Notes under the pieces: generated by a model | Databases searched by the model: none | What the model was told of the DNA's origin: nothing | Seen by the model: only the letters and a program-made list of their open reading frames with translations | Made by a program: the position numbers and the translations under genes | Part shown: piece after piece, positions 50,964 to 59,720 of the stretch | How the letters are laid out: each line of letters begins with the position of its first letter | Numbering within the stretch: position 1 is the first letter of the stretch | Origin: Verrucomicrobiales bacterium | GTDB lineage: Bacteria; Verrucomicrobiota; Verrucomicrobiia; Limisphaerales; UBA11320 | Direction: 5' to 3' | Assembly (NCBI GenBank): GCA_016793885.1 | Contig: JAEUHE010000141.1 | Coordinates: forward strand, 60,873 to 124,872 | Length of the DNA stretch: 64,000 bases

Positions 50964-51611
50964 ATGAAGGCGTTAACCGAACTCTCTTTCTCGTGGGTGG
51001 ACTTGACGGTGGTGGCATTGCTGGCCTTCGGCGTGACCCGCGGGCGGAAGCGGGGGATGTCCGGAGAGATGCTCGATTTGATCAAGTGGTTGCTGATTCT
51101 CTTCGGGGGCGCCTTCCTCTATGAGCCTTTGACCCACTACCTCTCTCAGGTTGTGCCTGGCTTGAGTGCCTTGGGGGGATACCTGATGGCATATATCGGG
51201 TTTGGCCTGCTGATGGTCTTGATCTTTGGCTCACTCAAACACAATTTCGGGGAAAAGATCGCCCAGGGTGAGATGTTTGGTGGGGGAGAATATTATCTCG
51301 GCATGGTCGCTGGGGCGGTCCGATTTTCTTGTATATTATTGGTAGTCATGGCTTTGGTTCACTCCAGGGAATACACCCCCATGGAGATCAAGGCCCGCGA
51401 AAAGCAGCAGGAGGATAACTTTGGGAGCATCCGATTCTTCCGCCTCTACAGCCTCCAAGCTGACATCTTCAAAAGCTCCTTCGTCGGACAGGTGATTGAA
51501 AAGCAAGTTCCGTCCCTCCTGATCAAACCCACCTCGCCGAGTTTGGCCCCTTCCGTTCAATCCCGTACCCCTCCCAAGGACCGCCGATTGAACGAAGTGC
51601 TTGATCGGTAG
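50964..51611 (+). CDS. cvpA: CvpA-family membrane protein
   Basis: 215 residues from ATG 50964 (MKALTELSFSWVDLTVVALL). Four helices and the GVTRGRKRGMSGEMLDLIKW segment match the CvpA family, linked in E. coli to envelope stability and colicin V production. The C-terminal 75 residues are soluble and low complexity near the end. Stop is 26 bp from the dnaG start. Confidence 0.85.
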   Translation: MKALTELSFSWVDLTVVALLAFGVTRGRKRGMSGEMLDLIKWLLILFGGAFLYEPLTHYLSQVVPGLSALGGYLMAYIGFGLLMVLIFGSLKHNFGEKIAQGEMFGGGEYYLGMVAGAVRFSCILLVVMALVHSREYTPMEIKAREKQQEDNFGSIRFFRLYSLQADIFKSSFVGQVIEKQVPSLLIKPTSPSLAPSVQSRTPPKDRRLNEVLDR

Positions 51612-51637
51612 TCTCAACCCGCCCAAAGTTCTGGGCA

Positions 51638-53479
51638 ATGGCTGGGTTTTTCGGTCCAGATTTCATCGAGCAAGTCCGGGCTGCCAACGACATCATCGAG
51701 GTGATTGGCGGCTACTTCCCCCTCAAGCGAGCCGGGGCTAGTTTTGTTGCCCTGTGCCCCTTCCATCGGGAAAAGAGTCCCAGCTTTCACGTCAGCGCCA
51801 GCCGACAGGCGTTCCATTGCTTCGGATGTCACAAAGGCGGTGACGTCTTCCGCTTCGTGCAGGATTACGAGAGTGTCACTTTCATCGAGGCGGTCCAACG
51901 TCTCGCCCAACGGGCCAGCATCCCCCTTCAGTATCAAGACGGCAGCGGACCGGATCGTTCTCAGCATCTCAAGGAGACCTTGCGCCAGATCCACGAGCAG
52001 ATCAGCCGTCGATGGCAGGGTGCTCTGGCTACCGAGGCCCAGGGGCAGATCGCTCGCGATTACCTGGCCAAGCGGGGGGTTACGGAGGAGTCCATCAAGC
52101 AGTTTCGGATCGGGTATGCGCCCGAGGCTTGGGATGACACGGTCAACTGGTGCAAGTCTCACGGGTTCGAGCTGGAACTGGCCCAGCAAGCGGGACTGAT
52201 CGTCAAAAAGGAAGGGACCGACCGTTTCTATGATCGCTTCCGGGGCCGCCTGATGTTTCCGATCGCCGACGAGCAGGGGCGGATCATCGCCTTCAGCGGC
52301 CGGATTCTCCAAGGCGATGAGAAGACCGCCAAGTACGTCAACTCGCCCGAGACCCCCATCTTCAGCAAGAGCAAGGTTTTCTACGGTCTGGACAAGACCA
52401 AACGGGCCATTCTCGATGCCGGAGTGGCGATTATCTGCGAGGGCCAGTTGGACCTGATCGCCTGTTTCCAGGGGGGGGTACAGAACATTGTGGCTCCGCA
52501 GGGAACGGCGTTTACTCCCGAACATGCGCGGATTCTCAAGCGCTATGTCGAGGAGGTGGTATTATGCTTTGACTCGGACAATGCCGGCCAGAACGCTGCC
52601 GTGCGTGTTCTCGATGGGCTGCTCGGGGTGGGCATGGCGATCCGAGTGGCGGTGGTGCCTGCGCCGCATGATCCCGACAGCTACATCAAGGAGTTCGGAG
52701 GACCCGCTTTCGCCCAGCTCATCAAGAATGCCAGCGGCTTTTTTGATTTCTATTTGGATCGGCTGACGAAGCAGAACGATATTCAGTCGGATCGTGGGCG
52801 GATGGCGGTGTTGCGCGAGATGGGGACCGCGGTCAACAAGACCGCTAACTCCGTCATGATTGACAAGTATGTGCAGCGAACCGCGGTGGCGTTGGGGGTG
52901 TCCGCGGAGTCGGTTCGGCAGGAGTTCAAGAAACTCCGTCCGGCGACTGAGCGGGAACGCGAGGCCCCTGAGAATCTTTTGGCGGAGGAGGAGGAGATGG
53001 GGGGGGACGTCCAGCCTGTTCCGATGGCGAAGCCCAGTTCTCAGGAGATCTGGCTGCTGAAGCTGGTGATGGGCAACGACGACATCCTACCGACCGCCGC
53101 AACCCACCTCGATCTGGAATGGATCCGTCACGGGGTGGTCCGGCATATCCTCCAGCTACGACTCACCCCCACCGAAGACGGCTTTTATCCGAGTGTGGCG
53201 ACGCTGATCGGGACCCTTCCGGACGATGAATCGCGGCGCTTAGTGAGCGAGCATGCGATGGAGGGAAGAACGATTCCCAAGGCGGAAAAGACCCTGATGG
53301 ACCTGTTGGTGACGCTCCGCAATCAGACTCTCGACCGCGAACTGGAGCAACTGAAGCTGCACCTGGCTGATGCGTCGATCGGTGAGGAGGAGCGTTTCGC
53401 GATCCCCCTACGGATGAACGAAATTCGGGCGCTGAAGAAGCAGCCGCTGGAGGCGATGGGGGGGGAGGGGGGGAGTTAG
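51638..53479 (+). CDS. dnaG: DNA primase
   Basis: 613 residues. The CHC2 zinc finger CPFHREKSPSFHVSASRQAF followed by HCFGCHKGGD starts at about residue 40. The catalytic core RFRGRLMFPIADEQGRIIAF is followed by TOPRIM (VAIICEGQLDLIACFQ, VVLCFDSDNAGQNAA). The C-terminal helicase-binding domain is present. Makes RNA primers in replication. The stop TAG sits on the edge of a heptanucleotide array. Confidence 0.96.
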   Translation: MAGFFGPDFIEQVRAANDIIEVIGGYFPLKRAGASFVALCPFHREKSPSFHVSASRQAFHCFGCHKGGDVFRFVQDYESVTFIEAVQRLAQRASIPLQYQDGSGPDRSQHLKETLRQIHEQISRRWQGALATEAQGQIARDYLAKRGVTEESIKQFRIGYAPEAWDDTVNWCKSHGFELELAQQAGLIVKKEGTDRFYDRFRGRLMFPIADEQGRIIAFSGRILQGDEKTAKYVNSPETPIFSKSKVFYGLDKTKRAILDAGVAIICEGQLDLIACFQGGVQNIVAPQGTAFTPEHARILKRYVEEVVLCFDSDNAGQNAAVRVLDGLLGVGMAIRVAVVPAPHDPDSYIKEFGGPAFAQLIKNASGFFDFYLDRLTKQNDIQSDRGRMAVLREMGTAVNKTANSVMIDKYVQRTAVALGVSAESVRQEFKKLRPATEREREAPENLLAEEEEMGGDVQPVPMAKPSSQEIWLLKLVMGNDDILPTAATHLDLEWIRHGVVRHILQLRLTPTEDGFYPSVATLIGTLPDDESRRLVSEHAMEGRTIPKAEKTLMDLLVTLRNQTLDRELEQLKLHLADASIGEEERFAIPLRMNEIRALKKQPLEAMGGEGGS

Positions 53480-53513
53480 GTGCCGGGTGCCGGGTGCCGG
53501 GTGTCGGGTGTCA
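53479..53513 (+). repeat. Heptanucleotide array, left side (GGTGCCG)n
   Basis: Five 7-bp units GGTGCCG (the last two GGTGTCG and GGTGTCA) begin at the last base of the dnaG stop codon. The right-hand array at 53952-53997 reads GGTGCCA on the opposite strand. Confidence 0.85.
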
Positions 53514-53527
53514 AATAGCTTCAGGTG

Positions 53528-53905
53528 TTAGGGGGCAGGGGGGCGTTTCGCCTTTAGGCTACGAGACAGCGCGTTCAGCATCCGCCCTATGTCTGAAGCG
53601 GCTGAAAGCAGCTGTTTCGAATCGCGAGGGTCCAAATAGCCAAGGCGCTCGGCGATCAGTAGATGAGTTTCGATCTCCATCAGCGAGCCTCTTGCGAAGG
53701 ACAGGTGGTGCAAATACTCATTGAGGTGAGCTCGGCCCTGTCCTTCAGCGATGTTCGCAGGAACTGAAACTGCCGCCCTCTGAATCTGGGAAGTGAGCCC
53801 GTACTGTTCCGTCGCTGGAAAACCTCGGGTAACCTTGTATACGGCCACCACAAAATCCATGGCCAGCTGCCAAACCTTTAGATCCCGATAACTCAGTATC
53901 TTCAT
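53528..53905 (-). CDS. Four-helix bundle protein (S23/IVP family)
   Basis: 125 residues from ATG 53905. Family signatures LSYRDLKVWQLAMDFVVAVY, YGLTSQIQRAAVSVPANIAE and GQGRAHLNEYLHHLSFARGS are clear. This family is best known from intervening sequences in 23S rRNA genes, but stands alone in many PVC genomes. Here it sits between two inverted heptanucleotide arrays, looking like a small cassette between dnaG and a glycosyltransferase. The function is unknown. Confidence 0.9.
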   Translation of the reverse strand: MKILSYRDLKVWQLAMDFVVAVYKVTRGFPATEQYGLTSQIQRAAVSVPANIAEGQGRAHLNEYLHHLSFARGSLMEIETHLLIAERLGYLDPRDSKQLLSAASDIGRMLNALSRSLKAKRPPAP

Positions 53906-53951
53906 GCCTTCATATTCGCGTTCATTGCATCCTCCTCCTTCCCCCCTGACC

Positions 53952-53997
53952 CCTGGCACCTGGCACCTGGCACCTGGCACCTGGCACCTGGCACCTA
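53952..53997 (-). repeat. Heptanucleotide array, right side (GGTGCCA)n
   Basis: Six and a half units of CCTGGCA (GGTGCCA on the minus strand) lie 46 bp upstream of the S23 gene start, inverted relative to the left array at 53479-53513. Confidence 0.85.
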
Positions 53998-54015
53998 CCA
54001 CCTTCCCTTCCCCTC

Positions 54016-54852
54016 TCACTTCGGCGGCCCGCTGCGGGGCAGGGGGGCGCGGAGCTTGCGGTAGAGCCAGCCTTCCAAGGGACGGAGGGGCCGGAGGAGT
54101 CGATAGAACGGGGAATAAATCAACCGCACCCGGATGGCCGAGAGCAACATGGTGAGCGAAGTTTTTCCCAGCACTACCTTCGATCCCAGTTTGTCGGTCC
54201 ACACAGTGGGAACTTCCAGGATCTTAAACTTCGCCCGCTTCAACGCGTAGAGCAGGTTGATATCAAAAGCCATGTCCGCGATGCGGAGATTGTCGTGAAT
54301 GCTGGTAATCGCCGCGCCGTGAATGACCTTCGCACCGCACTGCGTGTCGCGTATTCCCATCCAGAAAAGCATCTCGACGATCAAATGGAAGGCTCGGCTG
54401 GCGAATCGTCGCTGCCCTGTTTGCGCTTGATTGATGACTGCCCCAGGCATCCAGCGCGACCCGATGACACAATCGGCCTCCTCGCATCGTTTGACGAGAT
54501 CGTGGAAATCTTTCGGGGCTGTGGCTCCGTCGGCATCGACATAACCCACCAGGTTGTGGGTCGTGGCCAGCTTGAAACCCTCGATAAGGGCTCCCCCTTT
54601 GCCGATGGCGGCGGGAAACTCAAGCGCGCTAATGAAGGGAAACTCGGCGGCCACCTTCTGCACCACTCCCAGCGTGCCATCCACGCATCCGTTGAGCACC
54701 ACGACGAGGTGAAATTCCCCCGGGTAATTGTCGCGGAAATAGGCCCCGTATTCCCGTAGGACAGGCTCAATCCGTTGCTCTTCATTGTAAGCTGGAATCA
54801 GCAGGAGCAGGCTCTTCGCCGGGGCGTTGGCTGGAGCTGGAACGTCAGTCAC
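54016..54852 (-). CDS. Family 2 glycosyltransferase (dolichyl-phosphate glucosyltransferase-like)
   Basis: 278 residues. LLLLIPAYNEEQRIEPVLRE, VVVLNGCVDGTLGVVQKVAA, GKGGALIEGFKLATTHNLVG and VDADGATAPKDF with the metal-type DxD are typical of polyprenyl-phosphate glycosyltransferases. Late DTQCGAKVIHGAAI is also diagnostic. It moves glucose or another sugar from a nucleotide donor to a lipid phosphate. Precedes no obvious flippase. 61 bp below folA stop. Confidence 0.9.
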   Translation of the reverse strand: MTDVPAPANAPAKSLLLLIPAYNEEQRIEPVLREYGAYFRDNYPGEFHLVVVLNGCVDGTLGVVQKVAAEFPFISALEFPAAIGKGGALIEGFKLATTHNLVGYVDADGATAPKDFHDLVKRCEEADCVIGSRWMPGAVINQAQTGQRRFASRAFHLIVEMLFWMGIRDTQCGAKVIHGAAITSIHDNLRIADMAFDINLLYALKRAKFKILEVPTVWTDKLGSKVVLGKTSLTMLLSAIRVRLIYSPFYRLLRPLRPLEGWLYRKLRAPLPRSGPPK

Positions 54853-54913
54853 GGTTCATTCCCTCGTTGGTTTGAAATGGCAATTGGGTCGCATGAGCGC
54901 CTACGCTGGATAA

Positions 54914-55375
54914 CTAGCGATGGCGATAGTGGAGGATGTCAAACTCAGGGGTGGTTTGCAAGGTTTGGACGAGCTCAAACTCCTGTTCGAAGGCGGGAAA
55001 GAATCGATCTCCATCCACGGTTTGCTTGACCAAGGTCAGGTAGAGGTCGGAGCACTGGGTTAAGGCCTGCTCGTAAATCTGGGCTCCCCCGCAGATGAAC
55101 ACTTCGGCCGGCTCCTGATCGGGATGGACCTCGGAAAGGTCCTTGACCCAGCGCACGCCTGGGTGCTGGAAGGGGCTTCGACTCAGCACGACGGTGGTCC
55201 GGTTGGGTAGCGGTCGGCCGATGGATTCGAAGGTCTTTCGACCCATCACAATCGTGTTGCCGGTGGTCATCTTCTTGAACCACTTGAAGTCCTCAGGGAG
55301 ATGCCACGGGATGCCGTTTTCGCGCCCGATCACTCGGTTTTGCGACATGGCCGCGATGGCTTTGAAGCGTTTCAT
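54914..55375 (-). CDS. folA: Dihydrofolate reductase
   Basis: 153 residues from ATG 55375 (MKRFKAIAAMSQNRVIGREN). Canonical motifs: NGIPWHLPEDFKWFKKMTTG, VMGRKTFESIGRPLPNRTTV and the late VFICGGAQIYEQAL. The active-site acid is in LPEDFKWF. Produces tetrahydrofolate consumed by ThyA, encoded immediately upstream (32 bp). Confidence 0.96.
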   Translation of the reverse strand: MKRFKAIAAMSQNRVIGRENGIPWHLPEDFKWFKKMTTGNTIVMGRKTFESIGRPLPNRTTVVLSRSPFQHPGVRWVKDLSEVHPDQEPAEVFICGGAQIYEQALTQCSDLYLTLVKQTVDGDRFFPAFEQEFELVQTLQTTPEFDILHYRHR

Positions 55376-55407
55376 AGTTCGCGGACCAGTCATTCTCCTC
55401 ATTCCGA

Positions 55408-56202
55408 TTAGACGGCAACGGGAGCTTTGATGGCTGGATGAGGGTCGTAGTTGGTCAGCTCAAAATCCTCAAACTTGAACTGGTGGATATCCTTGATCGC
55501 TGGATTCAGCCGCATCTGGGGCAAGGGACGAGGCTCGCGACTGAGCTGCAGCTTCACCTGGTCCAGGTGGTTCGAGTAGATGTGGATATCTCCGAACGTG
55601 TGAACGAAGGTCCCGGGCTTGAGATCGCAAACCTGAGCAACCATCAGAGTCAACAGCGCGTAGGACGCGATGTTGAACGGGACTCCGAGAAAGAGGTCCG
55701 CGCTGCGTTGATACAGCTGGCAGCTGAGCTCCCCCTCTTGCACGTAAAACTGAAACAGGGTGTGGCAGGGAGGGAGCGCCATGGTTTCAACCTCGCCCGG
55801 ATTCCAGGCGCTGACGATCAACCGCCGACTGTCGGGCTTGGTTCGGATGGCTTCGATGACCTGGTTGATCTGGTTGATGGACCGCCCATCGGCCGTTCGC
55901 CAGTCGCACCACTGAGCACCGTAGACCCGTCCGAGATTGCCCTCGGCATCCGCCCATTCGTTCCAGATGCTCACTCCGTTATCCTTCAGATAGCGGATGT
56001 TGGTGTCGCCGCTCAGGAACCAGAGTAGTTCGTGGATGATGGACTTGAGGTGAACTTTCTTGGTGGTGACCAGGGGAAAGCCATCCTGGAGTGGGAAACG
56101 CGCCTGAGCCCCGAAGAGCGAATAGGTGCCAGTGCCGGTGCGATCCGACTTAAATCGGCCCTGTTCCAAGACCTGGCGGAGTAATTGTTGATACTGGAGC
56201 AT
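55408..56202 (-). CDS. thyA: Thymidylate synthase
   Basis: 264 residues, same as E. coli ThyA. The catalytic cysteine is in [20 protein letters not shown], with [20 protein letters not shown] and the conserved [17 protein letters not shown] start. It converts dUMP to dTMP with methylene-tetrahydrofolate. Paired with folA. Its 5' flank contains the hairpin-tag copy T2. Confidence 0.97.
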   Translation of the reverse strand: MLQYQQLLRQVLEQGRFKSDRTGTGTYSLFGAQARFPLQDGFPLVTTKKVHLKSIIHELLWFLSGDTNIRYLKDNGVSIWNEWADAEGNLGRVYGAQWCDWRTADGRSINQINQVIEAIRTKPDSRRLIVSAWNPGEVETMALPPCHTLFQFYVQEGELSCQLYQRSADLFLGVPFNIASYALLTLMVAQVCDLKPGTFVHTFGDIHIYSNHLDQVKLQLSREPRPLPQMRLNPAIKDIHQFKFEDFELTNYDPHPAIKAPVAV

Positions 56203-56253
56203 GAAAACCGATTCTGGTTATCGAGATCGATCCCGAGGTGCAAGACAATACTG

Positions 56254-56656
56254 TCTGCACGAACCAGGGTCTGCCTCCGACCGACAGGCGGGACCGTCGG
56301 TCGAAGGTAGAGCCTGGTTCGTGCAGAAGGCACTGCGTGCGGGGAGACTGCACTTCACGGACTTCCACATTCCGTTTCTGGAAAGGGGACATATAGCCCA
56401 CGGACGACGCGGACCACACGGATCTGAAGGAGGACTCGTACGGGCCGGGCTGACTGACGGTAATCTTCTTCTGGATCCCTTCCCACTCCGTGTGCTCCGC
56501 GTGTTCCGTGGGCCAACCGCTTAACCATCCGGAGGCTTTTCCGCTTCCCCGCACGCAGTGCCTCCTAGCCGCAAGCCCCGCCGACGCGTTGCGATGCGAT
56601 GCTGCTTGAGTATCTCACAACGGCCATCCGATCGCGTCGGCGGGGCTTGCGGCTAG
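56254..56656. mobile_element. MITE-like block bounded by two hairpin-tag units (T2 and T3)
   Basis: T2 at the left: hairpin arms CTGCACGAACCAGG / CCTGGTTCGTGCAG (56255-56326), then tag AGAAGGCACTGCGTGCGGGG. T3 at the right in opposite orientation: reverse tag CCCCGCACGCAGTGCCT (56547-56563), then hairpin CTAGCCGCAAGCCCC extended to 24 bp against its right arm (56565-56656). Inside, CCCACGGA-CGACGCGGA and its inverse TCCGCGTGTTCCGTGGG form a further dyad. No ORF with coding character. It fills the gap between the aminotransferase 3' end and thyA. Confidence 0.7.
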
Positions 56657-57795
56657 CGGAGGAGCGCCCGCAGACCCGTGACCAATCGTGTGATGGCAGT
56701 GCGGGCGGTGTCCGGTGTGAGCGCACCGTAAGAAATCCGCAGCCGACAGCCCGCCGCTCCGAACGCGTTTCCGGGGACCACCGCCACTTGATAGTCCTTC
56801 ACCAGGCGTTGCACGATCGCCATCGGGTCCTGATTACTCTGGAGATCCGCCAGGAAGTAGAACGCTCCGTCGGCCCTGGGGATGCGACATGCGTCGCCCA
56901 GTTCAGCTAAACCTTGCTGAACCGCATCGCGGGCGGCCCGGACTCGTTCCAGCCCCTGCATCGCCCACGGCTTTCCCGCTTCCAGGGCGCCGAGTGCCGC
57001 GAATTGGCAGGGAACCGGGGCGCAGATCAACAAGGTGTCTTGGATCTTGAGCAATGATGCGGTGAGCGCCTGAGGGACAAGCATGAAACCGATTCGCCAG
57101 CTGGCAAATCCATATCCCTTAGACATGGAAAACAGGGAGAGGGTGTGCGGTCCGCTTCCCGGTATGCTGGCTGGGGAGAAGTGTTGGGCCTCCCCATAGG
57201 TGAAATACTCGTAAGCTTCGTCGTGGATGTGGAGAATGCCATGCTTAGCACAGAGTGCATTGACCGCCCGCAAGTCTGATTCGGGATAAACTGCGCCGGT
57301 AGGGTTGTTGGGCGAAATGGTGACGATGGCTCTCGTTCGCGGAGTGATCGCTGCCTCGATGCGATCCAGTTGCAGCTGATGCTGGGCGTCGGTCGGAACT
57401 AGTACCGGCTGGCAGGAAGCCATTGTGACGGCCATCTCGTGATTAAAGTAATAGGGAGTTTGGAGGATGATCTCATCACCCGGGTCGGCGATCGCGAGGA
57501 TCGCGTTCATGAACCCCAGATTGCTGCCGGCCGTTACCAGGATCGAGGTTTGGTCAAATCCTCGAATGTTGTTCTCCAGGGTGAGCTTCTTTCGAAACGC
57601 TTCCACGAGCTCGGGAAGTCCGGTGACGGGACGATACTTGTGGTTCTCTGGGTCGCTCATCCCGCGCTCCAGAGCCCCGTAAACTTCGGGGGGTGGGCCG
57701 TAGGAAACGACCCCTTGACCCAGGGAGAGAGTGCCGGGGTGATCTCGGATTAACTGGGCGACGATCGGGATGATCGGGGACTGTACCGCCTGCAT
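56653..57795 (-). CDS. Class I/II PLP-dependent aminotransferase
   Basis: 380 residues from ATG 57795 (MQAVQSPIIPIVAQLI); a longer start at 57843 is in frame. SPNNPTGAVYPESDLRA and the PLP lysine in SMSKGYGFASWRIGFMLV, plus the arginine in CRLRISYG that binds the substrate carboxylate, identify fold type I. It resembles aspartate/aromatic aminotransferases; the substrate is not assignable. The TAG stop lies inside the right arm of the T3 hairpin. Confidence 0.9.
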   Translation of the reverse strand: MQAVQSPIIPIVAQLIRDHPGTLSLGQGVVSYGPPPEVYGALERGMSDPENHKYRPVTGLPELVEAFRKKLTLENNIRGFDQTSILVTAGSNLGFMNAILAIADPGDEIILQTPYYFNHEMAVTMASCQPVLVPTDAQHQLQLDRIEAAITPRTRAIVTISPNNPTGAVYPESDLRAVNALCAKHGILHIHDEAYEYFTYGEAQHFSPASIPGSGPHTLSLFSMSKGYGFASWRIGFMLVPQALTASLLKIQDTLLICAPVPCQFAALGALEAGKPWAMQGLERVRAARDAVQQGLAELGDACRIPRADGAFYFLADLQSNQDPMAIVQRLVKDYQVAVVPGNAFGAAGCRLRISYGALTPDTARTAITRLVTGLRALLR

Positions 57796-58196
57796 GCGGT
57801 CAGTGGTTCGTAGTCCGGCGAGATTCGACGACGGTGTGCGCACGCCCGGAGAGTGGCCCGAGGGCGGGGGAGAAACAAGGAGAAGCAGCCCGGCTCCTGT
57901 TCATGTTCCACTTTGTCGCGTCGTCCGTCCCCGGACGATCCTCCGAGCGGAGCGGGCTAAGAACTCGACGGATAGAGGTGGAGGCTTACCTGGGCCTGCG
58001 CAGGAATTGCACGAAGGGCCACTCGCTCTGGATGCGGGACGGCGAGCCCGTTCAGGTCCGCTCGGTCGGAGGGGTAGGTGTGCAGGATTTGCACGAGAGC
58101 GGAGACGGTTGATCACGTCACAAAACCGCAGTTTTCCAAGGATATTTCTCTTTTCCGCTTCCGTTCTCCAATCGTTTCCATACACACTCTCTCATC
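57796..58196. other. Divergent 400-bp upstream region
   Basis: Between the aminotransferase (minus) and MacA-like (plus) starts. Short open frames are seen but have no export, domain or codon character that would support a gene. It should contain promoters for both sides. Confidence 0.4.
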
Positions 58197-59678
58197 ATGG
58201 CCAATCGAAAATCATACGGGGGCTGGCTGTTTGTGGTTGTGCTGCTCGCGGCGGGCGGTGGCGGTGTTTGGTGGTGGCGGTCCCAGCGTCCGACGACGAG
58301 TGAGATCGAATATCGTACCGCGGTGGTGGGACGGGGCGACATTATCCAGAGTGTCACAGCGAACGGTCAGCTCACTCCCTTCATCAGCGTGGACGTCGGT
58401 AGTCAAGTCTCGGGCAACATTCTGAAGCTGTATGCGGACTTCAATTCGAACGTGACCAACGGCCAGTTGATCGCGGAGCTCGATGCGGCGACCTATGAAG
58501 CGCGCGTGATCCAGGCGGAGAGCGAACTGGCGAATGCCAAGGCGCAGAACACGCTGGCGAAGGTGAACGCCCGTCGCTCGGAGAAGCTGCTGGCGGACAA
58601 GTTGCTCGCTGAGTCGGAATACGAGCAGACCATGGCCAATCTGGAGCAGAGCGAGGCGATGATGAAAATCCGGGCGGCTTCCTTGAAAAGCGCTCAGGTG
58701 GATCTGGCTCGGACGAAAATTTATTCACCGATCGATGGAAAAGTCATCTCGCGGAACATGAACGTCGGGCAGACTGTTCAGGCCAGCTTCAGCGCCCCCA
58801 CGCTCTTCCAGATCGCCAACGATCTGACCCAAATGCAAATCGGCGCCTTGGTGTCGGAAGCAGACATCGGCGGGGTGGAGGAGGGGCAGCAAGTTACATT
58901 CACCGTCGAAGCTTTCCCTCAGCGCACGTTTCGCGGACGGGTTGCCCAAGTGCGTAACCAGCCGACTACGAATCAGAACGTGGTGAACTATGCGACCATG
59001 ATCGATGTTCGCAACGAAGACATGAAGCTGAAGCCAGGGATGACGGCCAATGTCTCGATCACGACTGCCAAAAAGGAGAATGTGGTCCGGGTTCAGAATA
59101 GCGGTTTGCGTTTTCGTCCCCCAACGGGCGCCGTGATTTTGGGTGCCCCTGAGGAACCTGCCGGAGCGAAACCCAAGGTTGAACTGGCGACCAGCGGACC
59201 CTTCGCCGGACTGCCCATTCCTCCGTGGCAGGCGGGCGGAGAGCGACGGCGCCCGACCGACGAGGAGCGTGCCGCATACGAGAGCTCTCTGACAGCGGAC
59301 CAGAAAGCGCAATACCAGCAGATCATGGCCGAGATGAGGGCGCGTTTCGCTCAAGGCGGGGGTGGCGGAGGTGGTGGTGGTGGGACTGGTAGCGGCGGGG
59401 GTGGCGGCGGCGGCGAACGGGTCCGCCGGAGTGATCCCGAGCGTCCGCGCACGACCACTGTCTACATGCTCGAAAAAGAGACGTTGCCCGCGGGGGGCGA
59501 AAGAACGGTTCTTAAGCCCGTGACCGTGAAGTTAGGCATCTCCGATGGTATGAACACCGAGGTGACTGAGGGACTTAAGGAAGGTGATGTTATTGTCGTC
59601 GGCACCGTCACTGCCGCCGCGGCGACTTCTGCCACAAATCCCCTCGGCAGTCCGTTCGGAGGCATGGGACGCCGGTAA
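58197..59678 (+). CDS. macA: MacA/HlyD-like periplasmic adaptor with glycine-rich insert
   Basis: 493 residues. One N-terminal membrane helix (GGWLFVVVLLAAGGGGVWWW) precedes the biotinyl-lipoyl half (IQSVTANGQLTPFISVDVGS), a coiled-coil (about residues 95-165: ARVIQAESELANAKAQNTLA), and the second lipoyl and beta-barrel segments (DLARTKIYSPIDGKVISRNM). Near residues 390-410 a run of glycines interrupted by TGS is inserted before RVRRSDPERPR. It bridges the inner membrane ABC pair encoded next to an outer-membrane channel not seen here. Confidence 0.92.
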   Translation: MANRKSYGGWLFVVVLLAAGGGGVWWWRSQRPTTSEIEYRTAVVGRGDIIQSVTANGQLTPFISVDVGSQVSGNILKLYADFNSNVTNGQLIAELDAATYEARVIQAESELANAKAQNTLAKVNARRSEKLLADKLLAESEYEQTMANLEQSEAMMKIRAASLKSAQVDLARTKIYSPIDGKVISRNMNVGQTVQASFSAPTLFQIANDLTQMQIGALVSEADIGGVEEGQQVTFTVEAFPQRTFRGRVAQVRNQPTTNQNVVNYATMIDVRNEDMKLKPGMTANVSITTAKKENVVRVQNSGLRFRPPTGAVILGAPEEPAGAKPKVELATSGPFAGLPIPPWQAGGERRRPTDEERAAYESSLTADQKAQYQQIMAEMRARFAQGGGGGGGGGGTGSGGGGGGGERVRRSDPERPRTTTVYMLEKETLPAGGERTVLKPVTVKLGISDGMNTEVTEGLKEGDVIVVGTVTAAAATSATNPLGSPFGGMGRR

Positions 59679-59720
59679 ACTGATTCGAATCTGCAACGTG
59701 CACCTCGACTCGAACATTTT

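Noticed and set aside
53479..53513. CRISPR-like array
   Set aside because: Units are only 7 bp, with no spacers and no cas genes.
53906..54202. N-terminal extension of the S23 frame
   Set aside because: It reads through the heptanucleotide array (GARCQVPGARCQVPG), a simple repeat, and overlaps the glycosyltransferase.
57770..58303. Open frame in the gap before the MacA-like gene
   Set aside because: It overlaps the MacA-like start in another frame and has no domain, signal or RBS support.
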